The notes under the pieces were generated by a model. That model had not been told where the DNA came from. It made no database searches and was given only the letters and a program-made list of their open reading frames with translations. From an uncultured Christensenellaceae bacterium (lineage in GTDB: Bacteria > Bacillota > Clostridia > Christensenellales > MGBC116941), in assembly GCA_910585035.1 (NCBI GenBank), contig CAJUEF010000009.1, positions 16,042-27,897 of the forward strand: a stretch of 11,856 nucleotides of DNA. The letters are read 5' to 3'. Below are positions 1 to 8,400 of this stretch, piece by piece. Each line of letters opens with the position of its first letter. Position 1 is the stretch's first letter. A program made the position numbers and the translations under genes.

Positions 1-793
1 TCTTGTCCCACACTCCTTCTTCACTAAAGCTTCCTTCCAGCTCCAAGCCAAGGCCCCTTGTAAGCTTAATAATCTCCGGCACATCCAGCCTAAGCTCTTC
101 AATGCGGCTGTCTTTAAAAACATTTAATGGCGTGTCATCAATGATTATTTGTCCGTCACTAACAACTATGCTCCGTTTACTAAGCAGCGCTTGTTCCATA
201 TGATGAGTTACATGAATAATTGTTATACCCATTTCTTTATTTAACATGCCTATAACATCCATAACCTCTTTTCTTCCTTTTGGGTCAAGCATTGCTGTGG
301 CCTCGTCAAGCAAAATCACTTTTGGACGCATGGCAAGTATGCCGGCAATAGCAACTCTTTGCTTTTGCCCTCCCGAGAGCATATGAGGTTCTCTCTCTCT
401 ATATTCCAACATAGATACAGCTTTAAGAGCGTCGTCTATGCGCTTATCCATTTCCTCTCTTGGAACACCTATATTTTCCAGTCCAAAAGCAACATCCTCC
501 TCTACGCTGGTGGCAATAAGCTGATTATCAGGATTTTGAAACACCATGCCGCATACCCGGCGAACATCCCACCTATGGCTTTCATCACCTGTATCCATAC
601 CATCCACCGTAACAGTTCCGCTGCCCGGAATTATAAGCCCGTTTATCAGCTTTATAAGGGTAGATTTCCCACTTCCGTTGTGCCCAAGCACTGTAATGTA
701 TTCACCTTCATTAACGTGCAGGTTTATATTTTTAATAACGTCCTTTTTATCATAACTAAAAGACACATTTTTTATGGAAATAATCTCGTTCAT
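1..793 (-). CDS. ecfA1: ECF transporter ATP-binding protein (EcfA1/CbiO type), 3' end cut off by the window edge
   Basis: This is an ABC-type ATPase that powers an energy-coupling-factor transporter. In these systems two EcfA ATPases and the membrane protein EcfT serve interchangeable substrate-binding S components for vitamins or metal ions, at the cytoplasmic face of the membrane. About 264 residues are visible and the stop codon lies beyond position 1; the family is about 280 residues, so little is missing. Visible motifs are Walker A GHNGSGKST (residues 37-45), Q-loop Gln86 in VFQNPDNQ, signature LSGGQ (139-143), Walker B VILLDE (159-164) and H-loop His197 in IHVTHHMEQ. The ATG at 793 is preceded by GAGGA at 798-802. 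The motif set and N-terminus (KNVSFSY) favour EcfA1 over EcfA2, but paralogue identity is inferred. ecfA2 and ecfT would be expected just beyond the left edge. It has its own promoter and is divergent from the recombinase. Confidence 0.9.
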   Translation of the reverse strand, partial: MNEIISIKNVSFSYDKKDVIKNINLHVNEGEYITVLGHNGSGKSTLIKLINGLIIPGSGTVTVDGMDTGDESHRWDVRRVCGMVFQNPDNQLIATSVEEDVAFGLENIGVPREEMDKRIDDALKAVSMLEYREREPHMLSGGQKQRVAIAGILAMRPKVILLDEATAMLDPKGRKEVMDVIGMLNKEMGITIIHVTHHMEQALLSKRSIVVSDGQIIIDDTPLNVFKDSRIEELRLDVPEIIKLTRGLGLELEGSFSEEGVWDK

Positions 794-835
794 ATTATCC
801 TCTTTCTTTAGTCAGATTGCTAGACTGCTTTTTTC

Positions 836-864
836 ATTATAAACCCTTTGAGAAATATTTTAAA
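836..864 (-). promoter_or_regulatory. Putative sigma-A promoter of ecfA
   Basis: On the minus strand, a -35 TTTAAA (859-864) lies 17 bp from a perfect -10 TATAAT (836-841). Transcription would begin near 829 and leave a leader of about 35 nt before the ecfA ATG. The -35 matches the consensus at only four of six positions. The surroundings are very AT-rich, so chance matches are possible. Confidence 0.5.
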
Positions 865-942
865 CCCTCTTAATTTTCATTTTATTTTGTAAATTAAATA
901 CACCTCATTATTAAATCTGCAAAGCTTTATATAAAACAATCC

Positions 943-966
943 TGCTTATCTGTTTTAAAATAAGCA
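943..966. repeat. Inverted repeat TGCTTAT-N10-ATAAGCA in the ecfA/recombinase divergent region
   Basis: A perfect 7-bp inverted repeat has arms at 943-949 and 960-966 around a 10-bp spacer. It lies just upstream of the recombinase promoter. Its 24-bp span suits a dimeric DNA-binding protein, so it could be an operator or a recombinase half-site pair. Symmetry does not extend beyond the arms, and in AT-rich DNA it may be coincidental. Confidence 0.3.
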
Positions 967-995
967 TAAAATGGTAATTATATCCATATCACCCA

Positions 996-1025
996 TTGAT
1001 GTCAATACTAAGCTAAAATTATACA
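996..1025 (+). promoter_or_regulatory. Putative promoter of the serine recombinase
   Basis: TTGATG (996-1001) is spaced 18 bp from TATACA (1020-1025). Each hexamer matches the consensus at four of six positions. The start site would fall near 1032, giving a leader of about 23 nt that carries the AGGAGG at 1043-1048. Placement is good but hexamer quality is modest. Confidence 0.4.
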
Positions 1026-1054
1026 TGAATAAAATTTTAACCAGGAGGTGCTTT

Positions 1055-1654
1055 ATGGATCAGATATATGGATATATCAGAGTATCAACCAAAGAGCAAA
1101 ATGAAGCAAGGCAAATGGATGCATTATTAAAATGGGGAGTCGATAAAAAAAGTATCCTTATTGACAAGCAAAGTGGAAAGGACTTTAACCGCCCCTCATG
1201 GGCACGTTTAATGAAAAAACTTAAATGTGGTGATTTACTTGTAGTCAAAAGTATTGACAGGCTTGGGCGTGATTATAACGAAATTCTAGAACAGTGGCGC
1301 AACATTACAAAATGGAAAAAATGCCACATATGCGTTATTGACATGCCGTTGCTTGACACGCGCAAAAAAGGAAATGATTTAACAGGCACCTTTATTTCAG
1401 ACCTTGTTTTACAAATTCTTTCTTATGTTGCTCAGTCTGAGAGAGAAAGCATAAAAACACGGCAGGCTGAAGGAATTGCTTCCGCAAAAGCAAGAGGAGT
1501 GCGTTTTGGCAGGCCGAAAATAGATATTTCAAATGAATTTGAAGATTTATATTTACATTGGAAAAAGGGTAAAATAAGCATCCGTGACGCTGCTGAAACC
1601 CTTGGCGTATCTCACATGACCTTTTACAGAAGATGCTCGGAATTAAACAGTTAA
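1055..1654 (+). CDS. Small serine recombinase (resolvase/invertase family)
   Basis: A 199-residue DNA resolvase/invertase. Such enzymes cut and rejoin DNA through a covalent phosphoserine intermediate. The catalytic domain (about 1-140) has Arg9 and nucleophile Ser11 in YIRVSTKEQ, Arg46, and Arg69/Arg72 in IDRLGRDY. The long dimerisation helix starts near QSERESIKTRQAEGI (127-141). After the GRPK linker (152-155), residues about 160-195 form a Hin-like helix-turn-helix (IRDAAETLGVSHMTFYRR), the expected DNA-binding tail. All active-site residues are present, so it is probably functional. The ATG at 1055 is chosen over an in-frame ATG at 971 because AGGAGG sits at 1043-1048 and the family N-terminus starts at once (MDQIYGYIRVS). 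There is no transposase or cargo gene beside it, so it looks like a solo chromosomal recombinase. Its site and job (inversion, resolution or neither) cannot be told from sequence. Confidence 0.9.
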   Translation: MDQIYGYIRVSTKEQNEARQMDALLKWGVDKKSILIDKQSGKDFNRPSWARLMKKLKCGDLLVVKSIDRLGRDYNEILEQWRNITKWKKCHICVIDMPLLDTRKKGNDLTGTFISDLVLQILSYVAQSERESIKTRQAEGIASAKARGVRFGRPKIDISNEFEDLYLHWKKGKISIRDAAETLGVSHMTFYRRCSELNS

Positions 1655-1666
1655 AGCGCCAAAAAT

Positions 1667-1697
1667 AAAACCGGCGTAATTAAATTACGCCGGTTTT
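1667..1697. terminator. Convergent (bidirectional) terminator between the recombinase gene and rpoC
   Basis: Arms 1667-1679 and 1685-1697 form a perfect 13-bp stem with a CCGGCG core and a 5-nt loop. Read from the rpoC side, the stem is followed by a tract of TTTTATTTTT, a strong intrinsic terminator for rpoBC. Read from the recombinase side, the only U-run is the TTTT at the base of the stem, so termination there is weaker. It lies 12 bp after the recombinase stop and about 50 bp after the rpoC stop. Confidence 0.85.
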
Positions 1698-1748
1698 ACC
1701 AAAGCTTATTTTATCTTACAAATCTTATTTATAAAACTTTTTTACTTT

Positions 1749-4700
1749 TTATTCTTCTTCATCTAGTTCTTCCAATAAATTAGCGAAATCATTTTCAAAC
1801 TGTTCTACAATTTCATCATCATTAATGTCTGTAGTCACATCTTGAACTAAGCTGCTGCTTTCACTTTCAAAAACGCCGTCCAAATCACTTACAACTGAAG
1901 ACCTTTCAAACTTTTCCTCCAGTTCCACATCGGTATAGCGCTTCATACCTGTGCCCGCAGGAATAAGTTTACCAATAATAACATTTTCTTTCAATCCAAC
2001 AAGTGGATCAATTTTATTCTTTATAGCCGCTTCAGTAAGCACTCTGGTTGTTTCCTGGAAGCTGGCCGCACTAAGGAAACTGTCTGTAGCAAGAGATGCC
2101 TTTGTAATACCAAGAAGTGTACGTTTAGCAACAGCAGGGTTTCCGCCTGCACCAATTGCCTTTTCGTTTTCGCTCTCAAATTTAAATATATCCACCATCT
2201 CGCCTGGAAGAAGATCGGTATCTCCTGCATCCTCAATTCTTACCTTACGAAGCATCTGGCGCAAGATAACCTCAATATGCTTGTCGTTAATCTCAACACC
2301 TTGCTGCCTGTAAACGCTTTGCACTTCCTTAACCATATACTGCTGAACTCCCACAAGTCCCTTTATTTTCAGTATATCATGAGGATTAACCGGACCTTCC
2401 GTAAGCTCATCGCCGGCTTCAATAACATCGCCGTCCTCTACTCTAAGCCTTGCGCCAAATGGAATAACATAAGTTCCAATCTCTCCGTTTTCGGCGGTTA
2501 CTGTAACCTCGTTTTTACCTTTGGTTTCACTTACTGCAACCTTACCGCTCATTTCGGAAATCGTTGCAAGTCCCTTTGGTTTTCTTGCCTCAAAAAGTTC
2601 CTCAATACGCGGAAGACCCTGGGTAATATCTCCACCGGCAACACCGCCTGTATGGAAAGTACGCATTGTGAGCTGTGTGCCTGGCTCACCGATAGACTGA
2701 GCTGCAATAATTCCAACAGCTTCACCAATACCCACAAGACCACCGATAGCCAAGTTTGAGCCATAACATTTCTGGCACACACCATGTTCGCTCTTACATG
2801 TCATAACAGAGCGTATATGCACCTTCTCAATGCCCGCTTTTGAAATTCTCTTTGCCTGGTCAAGAGTTATTATGGAATCGCCTTTAACGATAACCTCCCC
2901 AGTTTCAGGGTCAGTTACGTCATCAATGGCGTATCTGTCCACAATTCTATCTGCAATATCTTCAATTTTTTCTTTGTTGCCTTTGCCTTTGCAAATATGA
3001 CCAACCCAAATTCCCTTAACAGGAGCATTGCTGTGTTCACAGCAATCATGCTCACGCACAATAACATCCTGAGACACGTCTACAAGACGCCTTGTAAGGT
3101 ATCCGGAATCGGCTGTTCTAAGGGCAGTATCCGCAAGACCCTTTCTTGCACCGTGAGAGGATATAAAGAATTCCAAAATGGAAAGGCCCTCTCTAAAGTT
3201 TGCAATAATAGGAATTTCCAAAGTACGTCCTCTTGGGTCAGCCATAAGACCACGCATACCTGCAAGCTGTCTTATCTGGTTTGTACTACCTCTGGCACCT
3301 GATTTTGCCATCATGAAAATGTTGTTAAATCTGTCCATACCGTTCATAAGAGCGTCTGTTACGTCTTTTGTGGTCTGCGCCCAAATTTTAATTACATTTT
3401 GATATCTTTCTTCTTCGCTTAAAAATCCTCTCTTAAACTGCTTTTCAATTTTATGCACTTCTTCTTCAGCAGCAGCAATAAGCGTTCTTTTTTCATCCGG
3501 AACAGTAATATCGCTTACTGCAACGGTAATAGCAGCCTTGGTTGAATATTTATATCCAAGGGCCTTTATCTTATCCAACATTTCTGCTGTTTTAGTTGTT
3601 CCATGAACTCTAAAACATGTATCAACAATTTGACCCAGCTTTTTCTTGTCAACAAGAAAACTTATTTCCGGCGTAAACCAATCGCCGCCGCTTCTGTCAA
3701 CATATCCAAGGTCCTGAGGAATTGCTTCATTAAACAGCAGCTGTCCTATTGTGGTGTCTATTACCTTTGTTTCTTTAACTCCGTCAATTTCTCTGCTGCG
3801 TCTCACCTTTATTTTTGACTGAAGACTTATATGTCCCAGCTCATAAGCCATGCGGGCTTCCATAGCATCTTTAAATACCATTCCCTCGCCTTTGGCGCTG
3901 TCTCTGGTAATGGTAAGGTAATAAGCCCCGATGACCATATCCTGAGTAGGGCTAACAACAGGCTTTCCATCCTGAGGCTTTAAAATATTATTTGCGGAAA
4001 GCATGAGGAATCTCGCCTCTGCAAGAGCTTCCACAGAAAGAGGAACGTGAACCGCCATCTGGTCGCCGTCAAAGTCAGCATTATAAGCTGTACATACCAG
4101 TGGATGCAGTTTAAGGGCTCTGCCTTCAACAAGAACCGGCTCAAATGCCTGAATACCCAGTCTGTGCAGCGTAGGAGCACGGTTTAAAAGCACAGGATGA
4201 TCCTTAATAACGCTTTCCAGCACATCCCAAACCTCAGTGCGAAGCCTCTCTACCATTCTTTTAGCGCTCTTAATATTGTGAGCAAGACTGCGTTCAACAA
4301 GCTCTTTCATAACAAAAGGCTTGAACAGCTCAATAGCCATTTCCTTAGGCAAACCGCACTGGTATATCTTAAGTTCTGGACCGACAACAATAACAGAACG
4401 TCCGGAATAGTCAACACGCTTACCAAGAAGGTTCTGCCTAAAACGTCCCTGTTTACCACGAAGCAAATCAGAAAGACTTTTAAGCTGCCTGTTTCCCGGA
4501 CCTGTAACAGGCTTACCCCGCCTGCCGTTATCAATAAGAGCGTCAACCGCCTCTTGTAACATACGCTTTTCATTTCTAACAATAATATCAGGAGCTTTGA
4601 GCTCTAAAAGCCTTTTAAGTCTGTTGTTTCTGTTTATAACACGTCTGTAAAGGTCATTAAGATCTGAAGTTGCAAATCTGCCGCCATCAAGCTGAACCAT

Positions 4701-5429
4701 TGGGCGCAGGTCAGGCGGAATAACAGGAATTGCGTCTAAAATAATCCACTCAGGCTTGTTGTTTGACTTTCTAAAAGCCTCAATAACCTCCAGCCTTTTT
4801 ACCGCACGAATCTTTTTCTGTCCGGAAGATGCGGCAATCATTTCTCTAAGCTCTGCTGCTTCCTTTTCCAAATCTATATGAGTAAGCAGTACCTTTATTG
4901 CCTCAGCTCCCATTCCTGCCTTAAATGCTTTTTCGCCATACTGTTCCTGAGCTTCACGAAATTCCTTATCTGTAAGCAGCTGCTTATATGTAAGGTTCGT
5001 TTCCATAGGGTCTGTAACAATAAAGCAAGCAAAGTAAAGGACCTTTTCCAAAGCCCTTGGAGACATGTCAAGCAAAAATCCCATTCGGCTTGGAATTCCC
5101 TTAAAGTACCATATATGAGATACAGGAGCCGCGAGCTCAATATGTCCCATGCGCTCACGTCTTACCTTGGAACGGGTTACTTCAACGCCGCACTTTTCGC
5201 AGACAATGCCCTTATATCTTATTCTCTTATATCTTCCGCAATGACATTCCCAGTCCTTTTGCGGTCCGAAAATACGCTCACAGAAAAGACCGTCCTTTTC
5301 CGGCTTTAAAGTTCTGTAATTTATAGTTTCCGGCTTTTTAACTTCTCCGTATGACCACTCTCTTATTTTGTCTGATGAAGCCAATCCTATCTGAACCGCT
5401 TCAAAATTGTTTGATTTTTCTTCTGGCAA
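1749..5429 (-). CDS. rpoC: DNA-directed RNA polymerase subunit beta'
   Basis: Largest RNA polymerase subunit (1226 residues; B. subtilis has about 1199). It forms the active site with beta in the cytoplasmic core enzyme. Visible elements in order are: N-terminal zinc site Cys62, Cys64, Cys77, Cys80; catalytic Mg-binding NADFDGD with Asp452, Asp454, Asp456; the bridge-helix/trigger-loop region with SGARGSTNQIRQLAGMRGLM and later GEPGTQLTMRTFHTGG; second zinc site Cys796, Cys878, Cys885, Cys888; and the conserved LIPAGTGM near the end. About 50 residues follow that motif, mostly Asp, Glu and Ser, a longer acidic tail than in B. subtilis. The start is TTG at 5429, preceded seven bases away by AAAGGGGG; no upstream ATG fits, and the protein reaches the conserved NNFE...IGLAS block at once. 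It is 52 bp after rpoB and co-transcribed with it. The residue after Cys796 is Cys where Gly is usual. Confidence 0.98.
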   Translation of the reverse strand: MPEEKSNNFEAVQIGLASSDKIREWSYGEVKKPETINYRTLKPEKDGLFCERIFGPQKDWECHCGRYKRIRYKGIVCEKCGVEVTRSKVRRERMGHIELAAPVSHIWYFKGIPSRMGFLLDMSPRALEKVLYFACFIVTDPMETNLTYKQLLTDKEFREAQEQYGEKAFKAGMGAEAIKVLLTHIDLEKEAAELREMIAASSGQKKIRAVKRLEVIEAFRKSNNKPEWIILDAIPVIPPDLRPMVQLDGGRFATSDLNDLYRRVINRNNRLKRLLELKAPDIIVRNEKRMLQEAVDALIDNGRRGKPVTGPGNRQLKSLSDLLRGKQGRFRQNLLGKRVDYSGRSVIVVGPELKIYQCGLPKEMAIELFKPFVMKELVERSLAHNIKSAKRMVERLRTEVWDVLESVIKDHPVLLNRAPTLHRLGIQAFEPVLVEGRALKLHPLVCTAYNADFDGDQMAVHVPLSVEALAEARFLMLSANNILKPQDGKPVVSPTQDMVIGAYYLTITRDSAKGEGMVFKDAMEARMAYELGHISLQSKIKVRRSREIDGVKETKVIDTTIGQLLFNEAIPQDLGYVDRSGGDWFTPEISFLVDKKKLGQIVDTCFRVHGTTKTAEMLDKIKALGYKYSTKAAITVAVSDITVPDEKRTLIAAAEEEVHKIEKQFKRGFLSEEERYQNVIKIWAQTTKDVTDALMNGMDRFNNIFMMAKSGARGSTNQIRQLAGMRGLMADPRGRTLEIPIIANFREGLSILEFFISSHGARKGLADTALRTADSGYLTRRLVDVSQDVIVREHDCCEHSNAPVKGIWVGHICKGKGNKEKIEDIADRIVDRYAIDDVTDPETGEVIVKGDSIITLDQAKRISKAGIEKVHIRSVMTCKSEHGVCQKCYGSNLAIGGLVGIGEAVGIIAAQSIGEPGTQLTMRTFHTGGVAGGDITQGLPRIEELFEARKPKGLATISEMSGKVAVSETKGKNEVTVTAENGEIGTYVIPFGARLRVEDGDVIEAGDELTEGPVNPHDILKIKGLVGVQQYMVKEVQSVYRQQGVEINDKHIEVILRQMLRKVRIEDAGDTDLLPGEMVDIFKFESENEKAIGAGGNPAVAKRTLLGITKASLATDSFLSAASFQETTRVLTEAAIKNKIDPLVGLKENVIIGKLIPAGTGMKRYTDVELEEKFERSSVVSDLDGVFESESSSLVQDVTTDINDDEIVEQFENDFANLLEELDEEE

Positions 5430-5481
5430 AGTAAATCCCCCTTTAACAATTTGGGATAATTCTAATCCGTTTATAGTTCAA

Positions 5482-8400
5482 CTATTCGTCTATATCAACC
5501 TGTACACTATCTATGCTGTCATCGCCTAAATCATCAATGTCCCCTAAATCAAGCAGGTCATCCAGGTTGTCAATTTCAACTTCATCCATCATCTTATCGT
5601 CAATAACAGGCGCCGCCTTTGGCTCATCCTCTTTGCCGTCAATAGATATATTAAGCGGCTCAGACATGCCCATTCCGTCATCTGCATCATCACTTAGGTT
5701 TATTTCTTCCATATTTTCATTAAGTGTTTTAATATCAAGACATAAGCTTTGCAGCTCTTTAATAAGCACCTTAAAGGATTCAGGTGTGCCTGGCTTTGGA
5801 ATATTCTCGCCTTTGACTATGCTCTCATAAGTCTTAACACGTCCAACAATATCGTCAGATTTAACCGTTAAAATCTCCTGAAGCGTATTTGCCGCTCCAT
5901 ATGCCTCGAGAGCCCAAACCTCCATCTCACCAAAACGCTGTCCGCCAAACTGGGCTTTACCGCCAAGAGGCTGCTGGGTAACAAGAGAATAAGGGCCCGT
6001 GCTTCTGGCATGAATTTTATCGTCAACCAAATGGTGCAGCTTAAGTATATACATATAACCAACAGTGGCTTCATTTTCAAATTTTTCGCCGGTTCTTCCA
6101 TCATAAAGCACAGTTTTACCGCTGGTATTATAGCCCGCTTTTTCAAGACACTGAGCAATAGTATTTTCATTAGCGCCGTCAAATACCGGCGTTGCAATGT
6201 GCCATCCAAGGGCTTTGGCTGCATAGCCAAGATGCACCTCAAGCACCTGACCAATATTCATACGTGAAGGAACACCAAGAGGGTTTAATACTATTTGCAG
6301 CGGCGTACCGTCAGGCAGAAACGGCATATCCTCTTCAGGAAGGATACGGCTGACAACACCCTTGTTTCCGTGACGTCCTGCCATTTTATCGCCAACACTT
6401 ATTTTTCTCTTCTGGGCAATATAAACCCTGACCAGCTTATTAACTCCGGCAGAAAGCTCATCCTTATTTTCTCTTGTGAACACCTTAACATCCACAACAA
6501 TTCCGCTCTCGCCATGAGGCACACGAAGAGAAGTATCCCTTACCTCCCTCGCCTTTTCACCAAATATTGCTCTAATAAGCTTTTCTTCGGCGGTAAGCTC
6601 TGTTTCTCCCTTTGGAGTTACTTTACCAACGAGTATATCCCCTGCTCTAACCTCGGCGCCAACTCGTATAATACCGGAAATATCCAAGTTTTTAAGAGCT
6701 TCTTCACCCACATTTGGAATATCCCTTGTAATATCCTCGGCGCCAAGCTTGGTATCATGGGCCTCCACCTCAAATTTTTCAATATGGATAGATGTAAAGG
6801 TATCGTCCTTAACCAGCTTTTCGCTTATAAGTATAGCATCCTCGTAATTATAGCCTTCCCACATCATAAAGCCCATGAGAATATTTTTTCCCAGGGAAAT
6901 CTCACCCATATCCGTGGATGGTCCATCAGCTATAATATCTCCTGCCTTAACAATGTCGCCTTTGCTCACAATAGGCTTTTGGTTAATACACGTTCCCTGA
7001 TTGGAACGGCTGAACTTTCTCAGCTTATATTTTTTAAGTTCGCCGTTATCCTGTCTTATAATAATTTTATCACTGCATACGCTTTCAACAACACCGTCAT
7101 TTTTACAAAGCACAACCACACCGCTGTCCTTTGCCGCCTTGTATTCCATACCGGTAGCGACAACAGGAGCTTCCGCAATAAGCAGCGGCACAGCCTGACG
7201 CTGCATGTTAGCTCCCATAAGTGCACGGTTTGCATCGTCATTTTCCAAAAACGGAATCATTGCAGTAGCAACAGATACAACCTGTTTAGGGCTAACGTCC
7301 ATAAAATCAACGTTTTCCACAGGAATTTCAACTATTTCCTCACGTTTTCTGCAAGTTACACGCTCGTTTATAAATCTGCCGTTTTCATCAATACGGGCGT
7401 TTGCCTGGGCAATAACGTAATTATCCTCTTCATCAGCAGTCAAATAGAATGTTTCATCAGTTACACAGTGGTTTTCTTTGTCCACCCTGCGGTAAGGGGA
7501 TTCTATAAAACCGTATTCATTTATTTTAGCAAATGTACTAAGTGAGCCTATAAGACCGATATTCGGCCCCTCAGGAGTTTCAATAGGGCACATTCTGCCG
7601 TAATGGCTGTGATGAACGTCACGCACCTCAAAGCTTGCTCTGTCTCTGTTAAGACCGCCGGGACCAAGGGCAGAAAGTCTTCTTTTATGGGTAAGCTCTG
7701 CCAGCGGATTGTTTTGATCCATAAACTGGGAAAGCTGGCTGCTTCCAAAAAATTCTTTAATGGTTGCAGTAACAGGACGCACGTTAATTAAATTGCCAGG
7801 TGTTACCACATCATCATTTTGCAGGGACATTCTCTCACGAACAACCCTTTCAAGACGGGTAAAGCCAATTCTAATCTGGTTTTGCAAAAGCTCTCCCACA
7901 CTGCGAAGTCGTCTGTTCCCAAGATGGTCAATGTCGTCCACATCGCCTATTCCGTCATTTAACGTAAACAAGTAATTTACAACTGCAAGTATATCGTCCT
8001 TAACTATATGCTTTGGCATAATATCGCCAATACTAAGCTTAATAGCATCAATAAGTTCTTCTTTAGGTCTGTCCTCGTGTTCATCAATAATTGCTTTTAG
8101 AGTACCCATATGAACATATTCGTTAATTCCCAGTTCCTCTTTATCAATACCAAGGGGTTCAAGAAGTATATCTGCATTACAAAATCCGTTTCCAAACACC
8201 TTAACTTCTTTGTCATTAACGGAAATGTAAGCCTCGTTAACTCCTTTGTCAACAAGAGTGCTTGCAATTTCTCTGGTAACGGTTTCTCCCGCACCAAGTA
8301 TAACCTCTCCGTCAAACATACTAATAAGAGGCTTTGCAAGTACTTGTCCCGCTATTCTGGAGCCAAGACTTAGCTTTTTGTTAAATTTATACCTTCCCAC

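Noticed and set aside
971..1054. Upstream in-frame ATG extending the recombinase by 28 residues
   Set aside because: The extension would run across the predicted promoter, has no ribosome binding site and adds sequence outside the family N-terminus; AGGAGG precedes the ATG at 1055.
865..1740. Flanking inverted repeats marking an invertible segment around the recombinase
   Set aside because: Only short AT-rich or AAGCTT-type matches occur on either side (for example CAAAGCTT near 920 and 1700); they are too short to support recombination sites.
6295..7545. Long open frame (416 codons) antisense to rpoB
   Set aside because: It lies wholly inside the well-conserved rpoB gene on the other strand, has no ribosome binding site and its product is low-complexity and unlike any family I know; it is a shadow of rpoB codon usage. 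Other open frames opposite rpoB, rpoC, yacL and ecfA were dropped for the same reason.
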